Shown here: positions 1 through 8,623 of the stretch, piece after piece
Position numbering within the stretch: the stretch's first letter is position 1
Layout of the letters: every line of letters starts with the position of its first letter
Assembly: GCA_034211175.1 (NCBI GenBank)
Contig: JAXHUH010000146.1
Span: forward strand, 1 to 64,000
DNA: 64,000 nt
Source of the DNA: JAXHUH01 sp034211175
Lineage (GTDB): Bacteria; Actinomycetota; Acidimicrobiia; Acidimicrobiales; CAIXPF01
Reading direction: 5' to 3'
Program-made: the position numbers and the translations under genes
Notes under the pieces: model-generated
The model's input: the letters and a program-made list of their open reading frames with translations, nothing else
Database searches by the model: none
Told to the model about the DNA's origin: nothing

Positions 1-114
1 ATCGGGTTCGGGTTCCGGTCCTTCCGCAACTACCGCATCCGAGTCCTGCTCTACGCAGGCCGACCCAACTGGACCCTCCTCGACCAGATCACCCCCGCCG
101 AAATCCGATGAGCC
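1..114 (+). mobile_element. 3' end of an ISL3-family transposase gene
   Basis: Frame 1 is open from the window edge to a TGA at 109-111 and encodes 36 residues. They include GFGFRSFRNYRIRVLL followed by YAGRPNW, the usual C-terminal signature of ISL3-family DDE transposases in actinobacteria. The rest of the element lies outside the window. The bases GATGAGCC at 107-114 overlap the stop and resemble the reverse complement of the GGCTC-type ends of ISL3 elements, so the right end of the IS probably lies at about 114. The family call rests on the C-terminal motif; the exact boundary is inferred, since the left end cannot be compared. Confidence 0.75.
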
Positions 115-115
115 G

Positions 116-1024
116 GTGATCTGCGTCTGTGACGGCGGCGACCTCAGCGGTTACTCGGACGTTCTCGACCACGAGTGGCCTTTCAGATTCACGTTCGTCT
201 CGATCGAACAGGGCGGGCCAGCACGTGCGCGCAACGCGGGGTTACGTGAGGCGGTCGGCCGAGTCGTCGCATTCTGCGAGGACGATGTCCGGCTGGATCC
301 GCACTGGCTCGACATCGGTTCGGCGCCCATCCTTGCCGATCAGTGCGATGTCGTGGATGGCGAGGTGGAGTCGGCCCACGGCTCGCTTCGGCGCGGGGAA
401 GGGCGCCGGTCGCAACCCGCCTACCTGCCGTGCAACCTGTTCGTTCGTCGTGAGCTTGCTGAACGGGCTGGAGGCTACGACGAGGGCTACTACGACGGTG
501 AGGTCTACTTCCGCGAGGACAGTGATTTCGGTTTCCGACTCGAATCGAACGGGGCGCGGGTCGCCATTGTGCCGGAGGCGGTAGTACGGCATCCGGAGCA
601 GTTCTTCGATGCTGCATCGATCCGCCGACATCTGCGCCGATATCGCATGGATGCGTTGCTCTACCAGAACTGGCCGAGCTCCTACAGGCGTTCGGTCGAG
701 CAGAAGAAGATCGGCCCATTCATCGTCGGTCGCCCGCTCCACTCGGTCGCGCTACTCTGGTTGTGTGCAATACTCAAAGCCGCAATGGACATTCAGTCCA
801 GGAGGTCGTCAGCAATAGGATGGTTCGCAGTCGCGTTCTCCTGTGGACTCGCCGTACGAGCCCGTTACCGCCGTCCGGTGTGGGATGGCCTGACACGGCC
901 GTCAGAGTGGTTGCGCACCTGGTTGCTCCCGATGCGACACCTGTCGGCGCTCGTCCGCGGGGCCAGGACGTTCGGAGGTTGGGGAGTGCTGGTTCCGTCG
1001 TTGCCGCGTCGGGCTGGGCGCTGA
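116..1024 (+). pseudogene. Family 2 glycosyltransferase lacking its N-terminus
   Basis: The reading frame encodes a GT-A fold glycosyltransferase. After VICVCDGGD come GGPARARNAGLREA, the DxD-like FCEDDVRLDP and a later REDSDFGFRLE segment, matching the core of GT2 enzymes that move sugars from nucleotide donors. A GT2 domain normally starts 30-40 residues earlier with a VSVVIPTYNR-type strand. Here that part is missing, and the frame meets the end of the ISL3 element directly upstream. The most likely history is that the IS insertion or a deletion next to it removed the 5' end. The C-terminal third has hydrophobic stretches (residues about 207-222 and 235-248). GTG at 116 is only the first available start. 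The gene may be non-functional. Confidence 0.65.
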
Positions 1025-1387
1025 CCGCACAGCAGGTCTGCAACAAGCCGGCGGCACGGGTCCCGACGCCTCGCTAGACGTCGGCCGCGTTCACGTGCAC
1101 GAGTCTGGCAGGCAGCTGTGCCGGAGCCTTGTGGCGATCGTGGGCTCCCGGAAGATGGGTGGACCCTCCATGCGAGACGGGATCTGGCAGTCACATGTGC
1201 TGACGGAGCCGATTGGTTCGGACGTGATCGGCCCTGGGCGCCGACGCACGCCGACGAGATCGACTCATCCAGGTTCGTAGGGCGCGGCATCGCCGCTTTG
1301 GTGGGACCTTCGTCCTTTCGAAGTGCCCTGACCCTCGTCGTCAATGGATCGTTAGCCTCCGCTCGTGCCGGCAGGAGGAGGACACCG
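1025..1387. other. Intergenic region, no gene recognised
   Basis: These 363 bases lie between the truncated glycosyltransferase and the methyltransferase. The methyltransferase frame is open upstream to 1118, but that stretch has no family similarity and the only good ribosome-binding site is at 1372-1380. I see no tRNA, strong hairpin or repeat. It should contain the methyltransferase promoter. Confidence 0.5.
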
Positions 1388-2017
1388 ATGCCGAGGAAGT
1401 TCGATGCGGTCTCGGGCGACGAGGTCACAAGGATCGATGCCGCGCAGGCTGCGTACTTCGACACGATCACGGAGGCGTTCGATCCGCCGTACCCGCCGGG
1501 GGTGGCCGAGCGGCTCGAGCGAATCGTCGAGGCTGCGGCGATCGCCGCGGGTGAGGCGGTGCTCGACGTCGGCACCGGGACCGGCGCGCTGATCCCGGGC
1601 GTCCAGGCCGCGGGCGCCGGCGTGGTGTACGCCAACGACCTCTCCCCCGCCATGCTCGAGACCGTCGCGGAACGCTACCCGGCGGTGACCACGGTCCTCG
1701 GCGGCATCCGCACGCTCGACCTGCCCGACGACGTCGTCGACGTCGTGCTGATCAACGCCTGCTACCCGAACCTGACCGACAAGCGCACGGTCTTCGCCAA
1801 CGTCACCCGCATGCTTCGGCCCGGCGGGCGGGTCGTGATCAGCCACCCGATGGGGCGGCGGATCCTCGATTTCCTCCACGCCGAGATGCCGTTCCCCGTC
1901 GACGAGTTCCCCTCGAGCCGCGACGAGGCCGCAGAGCTGTTCGCCCCGTTCGGCCTCACCGTCGAGCGGTACGTCGACGAGGACGAGCTCTACATCCTCG
2001 TGCTCCGACGGGACTGA
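1388..2017 (+). CDS. Class I SAM-dependent methyltransferase
   Basis: This 209-residue protein is a Rossmann-fold methyltransferase. Motif I is VLDVGTGTGAL (about residues 58-68), followed by an acidic motif II (YANDLSPAML), DVVLINACYPN and LRPGGRVVISHPMG. It should transfer a methyl group from S-adenosylmethionine, but the acceptor cannot be read from the sequence. The ATG at 1388 is chosen because AGGAGGAGG lies 7 bases upstream; the longer open frame to 1118 is not family-like. It stands alone, converging on the cellulose-synthase-like gene. A degraded second copy of its last ~36 codons is present at about 4423-4533, so this gene or its ancestor was duplicated locally. Confidence 0.8.
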   Translation: MPRKFDAVSGDEVTRIDAAQAAYFDTITEAFDPPYPPGVAERLERIVEAAAIAAGEAVLDVGTGTGALIPGVQAAGAGVVYANDLSPAMLETVAERYPAVTTVLGGIRTLDLPDDVVDVVLINACYPNLTDKRTVFANVTRMLRPGGRVVISHPMGRRILDFLHAEMPFPVDEFPSSRDEAAELFAPFGLTVERYVDEDELYILVLRRD

Positions 2018-2047
2018 ACGCAGGAGGGCTCGGCCCGAGCAGCAGGC

Positions 2048-4009
2048 CTACTCCTCGCGTGCACGCGCAGCTGCGAGACAGGCGCCGGACGATTCCGCCT
2101 CGACCCCCTCCACGTCGTGCAGAACGAAGGAGATTCCGCCTGCGGCTGCACCCGTCCGACCGGTGGTGGGCGTCGCCCTCGTCGCCGCCCGCAGCTCCCC
2201 GGCCGCCCGCAGGTCGACCACAGGCCCGGCCGACCCGCGCAGATCGAGCACCGGCGCCGTCGGAACCTCGCCGTGCGACGCGACCGTCGTCACGCTCGGA
2301 GGCGCAGCGGCCGGCACCGGGCGGGCACGAACGCTCGCCCGGGCCCGTCTCGCCCAGAGCACGATGGGGCTCACGGAGACGCCGAGCGTCACCAGCATCC
2401 ATGCCTGCAGCGTGTGGTGCCCCGAGCCGGGCCCGACGACGCTGGCGACGAGCACCGCGAACGCGAAGGCAGCCCAGGCCAGGTGCTGACGGAACGTCGC
2501 CAACGTGTCCGGGCTCGCAAGATCACCCTTCGCGGTCACCGCGTAACTGAGTCGACGACCGGTCAGGGCAGCAGCGGCCGCTGACACGTAGACAGGAATG
2601 CACATCAGCATGAGCGACATCCCTGCCAGCCCCCAATCGCGCCGCTCGTGGTCGACCAGGTTGAAGCGCCGGAGCCAGAGGAACAGGCCGAACGACGATG
2701 ACAACGAGGCGAGCCACAGCACCGTCCAGATCCGCAACGACCCGTCGGCCCCGACACCGCTGAGAATGCACGACGCCGTGACGAGGTTGCCGAGCACCCA
2801 GCTCACAGCTACCGAGGGGTAGAACGACTGCAGCAGCGTGAACGTCAGGCGCTGCGAGCGCCGCAGGTACGGGAAGACCCTCGGGCTGAATCCCAGCACG
2901 ATCTCCCAGATCCCGTATGCCCAGCGCTTCTGCTGGTTGAAGAAGTCGGTGAATGTCGTCGGCCCTTCGCCGACGGAGAGGATGTCAGGCGTATACACGC
3001 CTTTCCACCGCTCGCCCGTCGCCGGGTTGAAGGCGCCGAACACCACCATCGACGTGAGGTGGTCCTCGATGATGCTGTCCTGGTACCCGCCGATCTGACG
3101 GAAGGCCGTTGGCCGGTAGACGTGGTTCGTTCCGATCAGCAGCGGGGCGTGGCGACCGTTGCCGCCGCGCTGGATGATGCCGTGGAACACGTACGCCAAG
3201 AACGCACTGCCCCGCGCAACCAGGTTCTCCCGCAGGTTGCCGTAGACCTGAGGAGCGACGACGAAAGCCACATCCGGGTCGTTGAAGTAGCCAGCGGTCC
3301 GAAGAAGGAAGTCCGGATGCGGGATGTGGTCCGGATCCATCTGCGCCACGATGTCGTAGTCGGCCTCGTGGCGGTGGCGCCACGAGTTGTGGTTCCCATG
3401 CTTCGTGCGGGCCTTGAACTCACCTCGCTCGGTGTTGTAGCCCGACACACCACGACGACTGAAGTGGTGCACGCCGAGGCGTCGGCACCGCGCCGCCACG
3501 TCCGGATCGTCGCCTTCGTCGAGCAGCCAGACGTCGATCGTCATGCCATTCGGCGCGCGGATACCACGCATCGCCCGCAGCGTCCGCTCCACGAGCTCCA
3601 CCGGTTCCTTACCCGGCACGATCGTCGTGAGCACGGCCGCGCGGAGCCCGGCCGCCGGCTCCATCGGCACCGGATCCGCCGCCCGGGAGGCGAACAGCCA
3701 CAGCGTCAGGCTCTGGCCGATGCGGATGAGCTCGACGCACGCCATCGCCATCGCGACCCCGACAGCCGCCAGGCCGCGCCCGGAGAGCAGCGCCGACGGG
3801 CCACCTGAAGGCCAGAGGAGCCACCCGACGAGTGCCGCACCGGATACGACGACTGCACAGCAAAGCGAGTGGAGCGCAAGCTTCTCGCGCTTCGTGAGCA
3901 CCGCCCGATAGCGCACTATTGCACCGGGATGGAGCGGGCCCGCCAGCTCGGTCACGCCACCGTAGGGCATCCGAACCACCGAATCGCAGACGAGGCAACG
4001 CTCCGCCAT
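2048..4009 (-). CDS. Cellulose-synthase-like processive GT2 membrane protein
   Basis: A 653-residue membrane glycosyltransferase. Two N-terminal membrane helices (about residues 38-90) precede a cytosolic GT2 domain with an acidic first motif (VWLLDEGDD), the metal-binding DPDHIPHPD, the acceptor/base region GGYQDSIIEDHLTSM and the processivity motif QQKRW followed by AYG. At least four further helices and a Pro/Ala/Arg-rich cytosolic tail follow. This layout is that of BcsA/hyaluronan-synthase-like polymerases that make and export a polysaccharide; the sugar is unknown. No BcsB, endoglucanase or PilZ partner is adjacent, although an unlinked PilZ protein is at 22.5 kb. ATG at 4009 is preferred over a TTG at 4084 that would add 25 non-family residues. 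Composition and position beside IS debris suggest acquired DNA. Confidence 0.8.
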   Translation of the reverse strand: MAERCLVCDSVVRMPYGGVTELAGPLHPGAIVRYRAVLTKREKLALHSLCCAVVVSGAALVGWLLWPSGGPSALLSGRGLAAVGVAMAMACVELIRIGQSLTLWLFASRAADPVPMEPAAGLRAAVLTTIVPGKEPVELVERTLRAMRGIRAPNGMTIDVWLLDEGDDPDVAARCRRLGVHHFSRRGVSGYNTERGEFKARTKHGNHNSWRHRHEADYDIVAQMDPDHIPHPDFLLRTAGYFNDPDVAFVVAPQVYGNLRENLVARGSAFLAYVFHGIIQRGGNGRHAPLLIGTNHVYRPTAFRQIGGYQDSIIEDHLTSMVVFGAFNPATGERWKGVYTPDILSVGEGPTTFTDFFNQQKRWAYGIWEIVLGFSPRVFPYLRRSQRLTFTLLQSFYPSVAVSWVLGNLVTASCILSGVGADGSLRIWTVLWLASLSSSFGLFLWLRRFNLVDHERRDWGLAGMSLMLMCIPVYVSAAAAALTGRRLSYAVTAKGDLASPDTLATFRQHLAWAAFAFAVLVASVVGPGSGHHTLQAWMLVTLGVSVSPIVLWARRARASVRARPVPAAAPPSVTTVASHGEVPTAPVLDLRGSAGPVVDLRAAGELRAATRATPTTGRTGAAAGGISFVLHDVEGVEAESSGACLAAARAREE

Positions 4010-4353
4010 GACAACAAGTGAGGCCGAGAGCCAGGCCAACGCTCGCCAGTCAGCACAACCAGGCTGGCAGCGCCGAGGAGCCAAGTCGGTCGATCAGACC
4101 TTTGTCGTCCGCTGAAGTCCATTGCAGGTCGACCTCCGCCCAGAGTCGTCCGTCGGACACATCGTCTCGAATCCGGCCTCGTAGCTCGATGCCGGGCCCG
4201 CGCTACTCCGCACGCAGGGCCGCAGACATCACGCAACTGCGTCGATGCCGTGAGCAGATACTGCCGGCCAATTCTCAAGAACAGGCCGTGAATGCCATTC
4301 AGATCACAAATTCGTGATGAGATACCAAGGCACCCGGGTGACAACATTCACAC
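4010..4353. other. Intergenic region, comparatively AT-rich
   Basis: No convincing gene is present. Two short open frames on opposite strands have unusual composition and no recognisable motif. The stretch is visibly less GC-rich than the housekeeping DNA to its right and holds the upstream region of the cellulose-synthase-like gene, including a palindrome at 4303-4318. Confidence 0.5.
4303..4318. promoter_or_regulatory. Palindrome, possible operator
   Basis: ATCACAAATTCGTGAT is a 16-bp inverted repeat with 5-bp arms (ATCAC/GTGAT) and a central AATT, one pair mismatched. It lies about 300 bp upstream of the cellulose-synthase-like start. Dimeric regulators bind sites of this form; no specific factor is implied. 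Confidence 0.3.
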
Positions 4354-4533
4354 ATGTCGCCCACGGCGTCTCGACCCCCGTGCGTCGCGATCGCCCTCCG
4401 CAGGGCCCACGCGATCGACGAGCGCTCTCGAGATCGCGAAGCGGACGAGCGCTTCACACCATCTGACGCCGCGGTCGAGCGCAGCGTCACTGAGGAAAAC
4501 GAGCTCGTCGTCCTCGTGCTCCGACCGGGCTGA
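4354..4533 (+). pseudogene. Remnant of a methyltransferase 3' end
   Basis: The last ~36 codons before the TGA at 4531 match the C-terminus of the intact methyltransferase at 1388-2017: VERSVTEENELVVLVLRPG here versus VERYVDEDELYILVLRRD there, preceded by SRD-EA-E-F-P in both. The remaining upstream codons show no methyltransferase motif, and no ribosome-binding site precedes ATG 4354. The short frame is therefore read as a decayed, truncated copy. It ends 12 bases from the convergent uvrA stop, so the ancestral gene order was probably methyltransferase facing uvrA. Confidence 0.6.
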
Positions 4534-4545
4534 ACCGGAAGCGCC

Positions 4546-7389
4546 TCAGCCCGGGCGTTCGACGCCGAGGAGGGGGGCGAGGAACTCACCGGTGTGGGAC
4601 TCGGGGGTCTTGGCGACCAGCTCGGGTGGGCCCTCGACGACCACGCTGCCGCCGCCCTCGCCGCCCTCGGGGCCGAGGTCGATGATCCAGTCGGCCGTCT
4701 TGATCACGTCGAGGTTGTGCTCGATGACCAGCACCGAGTTGCCCTGGTCGACGAGCCGGGACAGCACGCCGAGCAGGCGGCGGATGTCCTCGAAGTGCAG
4801 GCCGGTCGTCGGCTCGTCGAGGATGTACATCGTGTGGCCCGTCGACCGCTTCGCCAGCTCGGTCGCCAGCTTCACCCGCTGCGCCTCACCGCCCGACAGC
4901 GTCGGCGCCGGCTGGCCCAACCGCACGTAGCCCAGACCGACGTCGACCAGCGTCGACATGTACCGCGAGATCGACGGCTGGTTCGAGAAGAACTCGACCG
5001 CCTCCTCGATCGGCATGTCGAGGACCTCGGAGATGTTCTTGCCCTTGAACTGGATCTCCAGCGTGTCCCGGTTGTAGCGGGCGCCCTTGCACACCTCGCA
5101 CGGGACGTAGACGTCCGGCAGGAAGTGCATCTCGATCTTGATCGTGCCGTCGCCGGCGCACGCCTCGCAGCGCCCGCCCTTCACGTTGAACGAGAACCGC
5201 CCGGGCAGGTAGCCCCGCACCTTCGCCTCGGTGGTCTGGGCGAACAGCTTGCGGACGTGGTCGAACACGCCGGTGTAGGTCGCGGGGTTCGACCGCGGGG
5301 TCCGGCCGATCGGCGACTGGTCGATGTCGATCACCTTGTCGACCGCCTCGAGCCCGTCGACCTTGCGGTGGCGGCCCGGGGGCGTCTTCGACTTGTAGAT
5401 CTTCTGCATGAGCGCCCGCAGCAGGATCTCGTTCACCAGCGTCGACTTGCCCGACCCGGACACGCCGGTGACCGTGGTCAGCACCCCGAGCGGGAACTCG
5501 ACATCGATGCCCTTCAGGTTGTTCTCCCGGGCGCCGCGCACGACGATCCACTCCGCCTGCGGCTTGCGCCGCAGCTCGGGCACCTCGATCCGCCGCTTGC
5601 CCGACAGGTACCGACCGGTCAGGGAATCGCGCTTGCGCAACAGCCCGGCCACGGTCCCCGAGTGGACGACCTTGCCGCCGTGCTCACCGGCACCGGGGCC
5701 GATGTCGACGACGTGGTCGGCGACGCGGATCGTGTCCTCGTCGTGCTCGACCACGAGGACCGTGTTGCCGAGGTCCCGCAGGCGCACGAGCGTGTCGATC
5801 AGGCGGCGGTTGTCGCGCTGATGGAGACCGATCGACGGCTCGTCGAGCACGTAGAGCACCCCGACGAGACCGGAGCCGATCTGGCTGGCCAGGCGGATCC
5901 GCTGCGCCTCCCCGCCGGCGAGGGTGCCGGCGGAGCGGGACAGGCTCAGGTAACCGAGCCCGACGTCGAGCAGGAACCGCATCCGCTCGTTGATCTCCTT
6001 GACCACCCGCTCGGCGATGATCCGGTCCCGGTCGGACAGCTCCAGGCCGACCAGCACCGCGGCGGCCTTCTCGATCGACATCGTGCTGATGTCGGCGATC
6101 GTGTGGCCGTCGATCGTCACCGCCAGGGACAGCGGCTTGAGCCGGGCGCCGCCGCACGCGTGGCACGGCACCTCGCGCATGTAGCCCTCGATCCGCTCCC
6201 GCTCGCTGTCGCTCTCCGACTCGGAGTGGCGTCGCTGGAGGTACGGGAGGATGCCCTCGTAGCGGGCATGGTACGAGCGGTTCCGGCCGTAGCGGTTGCG
6301 GTAGCTGACCTGGACCTTCTCGTCGCCCAAGCCGTCGAGGAGGACCGTCCGGTCGTGCTCGGGCAGCTCGCCCCACGGCCGGTCGGCGTCGATGCCGGCG
6401 ACCTCGCACACCGCCTCGACGAGGCGGGCGAAGTAGACCGACCGGCCATCGCCCCAGGGGGCGAGGGCACCCTCGGACAGCGACGCCTCGGGGTTCGGCA
6501 CGACGAGCTCGGGGTCGACCTCGAAGCGGGTACCCAGACCGTCGCACGCCGGGCAGGCGCCGTAGGGCGAGTTGAACGAGAAGTTCCGGGGCGCGAGCTC
6601 CTCGAAGCTCTTGCCGTCGCTCGGGCGGGCCAGGTGCTCGCTGAACACCAACGTCGTCGGCTCGCCGTCGCGGGGCACGAGCTCGACCTCGGCGACGCCG
6701 TCGGCCAGGCGCAGCGCGGTCTCCATGGACTCGGTGAGCCGGCGCTCGATGCCCTCGCGCAGCACGAGCCGGTCGACCACGACCTTGATGGTGTGGTTCT
6801 CGTAGCGCTCGAGCGGGATCTCCTCCGACAGCTCCCGCACCTCGCCGTCGACCACGGCCCGCACGAAGCCCTGGGAGGCGAGGTCGTCGAAGAGCGCCTC
6901 GTAGGTCCCCTTGCGATGGCGCACCACCGGCGCCAGGACCTGGAACCGGGTGCCCTCCTCGAGGGTCAGCACCTTGTCGACGATCTGCTGGGGGGTCTGG
7001 CGGACCAGGACCTCGCCCGTCTCCGGGTCATGAGGGATGCCGATGCGGGCGAAGAGCAGCCGCAGGTAGTCGTAGACCTCGGTGATCGTGCCGACCGTCG
7101 AGCGCGGGTTGCGCGACGCGGTCTTCTGGTCGATCGAGATCGCCGGGGACAGCCCCTCGATGACGTCGACGTCGGGCTTGTCCATCTGGCCGAGGAACTG
7201 CCGGGCGTACGAGGACAGCGACTCCACGTAGCGCCGCTGGCCCTCCGCGTAGATCGTGTCGAACGCCAACGACGACTTGCCCGAGCCCGACAGGCCCGTC
7301 AGCACGATCAGACGATCGCGCGGGAGGTCGAGTGAGACGTCGCGGAGGTTGTGCTCCCGCGCACCGCGGATGCGGATCTTGTCTGCCAC
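4546..7389 (-). CDS. uvrA: Excinuclease ABC subunit UvrA
   Basis: UvrA is the damage-sensing ATPase of nucleotide excision repair; as a dimer it loads UvrB on lesions. The 947-residue protein has the full family layout: first Walker A GLSGSGKSS at about 32-40, the UvrB-binding/insertion region, Cys zinc clusters (CPACDGLG; CHACGGARLKP), an ABC signature in LAGGEAQRIRLA, a second Walker A GVSGSGKST, the zinc finger CEACAGDG...CEVCKGAR and a second signature LSGGEAQRVKLA. GTG at 7389 is chosen because VADKIRIRGAREHNL is the normal UvrA N-terminus; the 22 extra codons upstream contain the SOS box. A LexA-type box 29 bp upstream indicates DNA-damage induction. uvrB lies upstream on the same strand, separated by one gene. 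Confidence 0.97.
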   Translation of the reverse strand: MADKIRIRGAREHNLRDVSLDLPRDRLIVLTGLSGSGKSSLAFDTIYAEGQRRYVESLSSYARQFLGQMDKPDVDVIEGLSPAISIDQKTASRNPRSTVGTITEVYDYLRLLFARIGIPHDPETGEVLVRQTPQQIVDKVLTLEEGTRFQVLAPVVRHRKGTYEALFDDLASQGFVRAVVDGEVRELSEEIPLERYENHTIKVVVDRLVLREGIERRLTESMETALRLADGVAEVELVPRDGEPTTLVFSEHLARPSDGKSFEELAPRNFSFNSPYGACPACDGLGTRFEVDPELVVPNPEASLSEGALAPWGDGRSVYFARLVEAVCEVAGIDADRPWGELPEHDRTVLLDGLGDEKVQVSYRNRYGRNRSYHARYEGILPYLQRRHSESESDSERERIEGYMREVPCHACGGARLKPLSLAVTIDGHTIADISTMSIEKAAAVLVGLELSDRDRIIAERVVKEINERMRFLLDVGLGYLSLSRSAGTLAGGEAQRIRLASQIGSGLVGVLYVLDEPSIGLHQRDNRRLIDTLVRLRDLGNTVLVVEHDEDTIRVADHVVDIGPGAGEHGGKVVHSGTVAGLLRKRDSLTGRYLSGKRRIEVPELRRKPQAEWIVVRGARENNLKGIDVEFPLGVLTTVTGVSGSGKSTLVNEILLRALMQKIYKSKTPPGRHRKVDGLEAVDKVIDIDQSPIGRTPRSNPATYTGVFDHVRKLFAQTTEAKVRGYLPGRFSFNVKGGRCEACAGDGTIKIEMHFLPDVYVPCEVCKGARYNRDTLEIQFKGKNISEVLDMPIEEAVEFFSNQPSISRYMSTLVDVGLGYVRLGQPAPTLSGGEAQRVKLATELAKRSTGHTMYILDEPTTGLHFEDIRRLLGVLSRLVDQGNSVLVIEHNLDVIKTADWIIDLGPEGGEGGGSVVVEGPPELVAKTPESHTGEFLAPLLGVERPG

Positions 7390-7417
7390 TGGCGTAGTGT
7401 AGCCAACCTCTCCGCGC

Positions 7418-7433
7418 TCGAACGTGTGTTTGC
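7418..7433 (-). promoter_or_regulatory. Candidate LexA (SOS) box upstream of uvrA
   Basis: On the plus strand the site reads TCGAACGTGTGTTTGC. Its core CGAAC-N4-GTTTG fits the actinobacterial/mycobacterial LexA consensus CGAACNNNNGTTYG exactly. The centre lies about 36 bp upstream of the chosen uvrA GTG, where a repressor would block the promoter. No similar site was seen upstream of uvrB. Confidence 0.75.
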
Positions 7434-7492
7434 ATACGTGGCGGACGCGGCGCACCGAGTGGCCGCCACCACGACCGGCGACGAGGCCCGCG

Positions 7493-8623
7493 CTAGCTGT
7501 CGCGGCGTCGGTTGCGGATCAGCGCGTCGCCGGCGTCGGCGATCCTCGCGGTCGACACGACGGCGTTGTGGGTCACCGCGTCGAGGTCGGCCATGACCCG
7601 CCCGATCGGCGAGGTCGCCACGAGCGCCGACATGCCCGCGTGCTCCCGCAGCGCCAACGCCGCGCGCCCGCCGACGCTGACCGCGTGGGTGGAGGCCAGC
7701 CGGAGCTCGTCGGCTGCGGCACGAGGGTCGGCCCCGTCGACCGCCATTTGCCAGAGCGCCTCGACCGCGTCGGCGAAGTAGCGCTCCGCGGCGCGCAGCG
7801 ACGCCACCGACCGCCCGAGCTCGAGCTGCACCGTGCGATCGGCGGAGAGCGGCTGGTCGGACGCCATCGGGACCTTGCCCTCGGCGAGCTCGACGAACTC
7901 GCGCACGAGCCGCCGGCCCAGGCCGACCGAGACCGCGGCCATCGTCGCCTGCGCGAACGACGCGAACGGGACCGAGAAGATCGCCTCGTCGCGCACCGGC
8001 GCGGGGTCGGTGAGCCCGAACGTGCGGTGCGACGGCACGAAGCACGAGGTCAGCCGGGCCGTCCAGCTCGCGGTGCCCCGCAAGCCGACCGTGTCCCAGC
8101 TGTCGGGGTCGACCTCGACCTCGTCGGCCGGTACCGCGACGACGATCGGCATCGCCGCCTGCTCCTGCGCAGCGAGGACCGAGAACGTGAACCAGCTCGC
8201 CCACGGGGCACCGGAGCACCACCGCCACTCGCCGGTCACCGACCAGCCGCCGTCCACCGCGAGGGCGTCACCGAGTGCCCCGGAGCCGGCGACGACCGAG
8301 TCGGTCGGCCCGAACACCTCGGTCGCCAGCTCCGGCGCCATCCACCCGGCGAACCAGTTGGGGCCCGCACCGATCATGAGCGCCCATCCGGCGGCACCGT
8401 CGCCCTCGGCGACGCGGGCGATCACCTGGACGGCATCGGGCAGCGACAACCCCGCCCCGCCGAGGTCGGCGGGCAGGAACAGCTTGAACATGCCCCGCGA
8501 CCGCAGCGCGGCGACCACCGGCTCACTGAGACGGCCCCGGCGCACGCCCTCCGCCGCGTGGGCGTCGACGACGAGCATCAGCTCGCCGAGATCGGGGCCC
8601 GCCGCTCCGTCCATGGCGGTCAC
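7493..8623 (-). CDS. Acyl-CoA dehydrogenase-like flavoprotein
   Basis: The 376-residue protein has the acyl-CoA dehydrogenase fold: an N-terminal helical domain (MFKLFLPADLGGAGLSLPDAVQVIARVAEGDGA is split here as MFKLFLPADLGGAG and LPDAVQVIARVAEGDG), a central beta domain (GEWRWCSGAPWASWF) and a C-terminal helical bundle with LREHAGMSAL. The SGAPWASWF segment and lack of a clear catalytic Glu make it closer to the HsaA/flavin-dependent monooxygenase group than to beta-oxidation enzymes. Substrate unknown. Its GTG start overlaps the uvrB stop (GTGA), so it is translationally coupled to uvrB although the functions look unrelated. Confidence 0.75.
   Translation of the reverse strand: MTAMDGAAGPDLGELMLVVDAHAAEGVRRGRLSEPVVAALRSRGMFKLFLPADLGGAGLSLPDAVQVIARVAEGDGAAGWALMIGAGPNWFAGWMAPELATEVFGPTDSVVAGSGALGDALAVDGGWSVTGEWRWCSGAPWASWFTFSVLAAQEQAAMPIVVAVPADEVEVDPDSWDTVGLRGTASWTARLTSCFVPSHRTFGLTDPAPVRDEAIFSVPFASFAQATMAAVSVGLGRRLVREFVELAEGKVPMASDQPLSADRTVQLELGRSVASLRAAERYFADAVEALWQMAVDGADPRAAADELRLASTHAVSVGGRAALALREHAGMSALVATSPIGRVMADLDAVTHNAVVSTARIADAGDALIRNRRRDS

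Noticed and set aside
1118..1387. An N-terminal extension of the methyltransferase
   Set aside because: The added 90 residues have no family similarity, and the ribosome-binding site at 1372-1380 marks the ATG at 1388.
4018..4347. Two small overlapping frames upstream of the cellulose-synthase-like gene
   Set aside because: They lie on opposite strands, have unusual composition and no ribosome-binding site.
4594..7335. A 913-codon plus-strand frame
   Set aside because: Antisense to uvrA; it has repetitive His/Leu/Asp/Arg composition and no domain.
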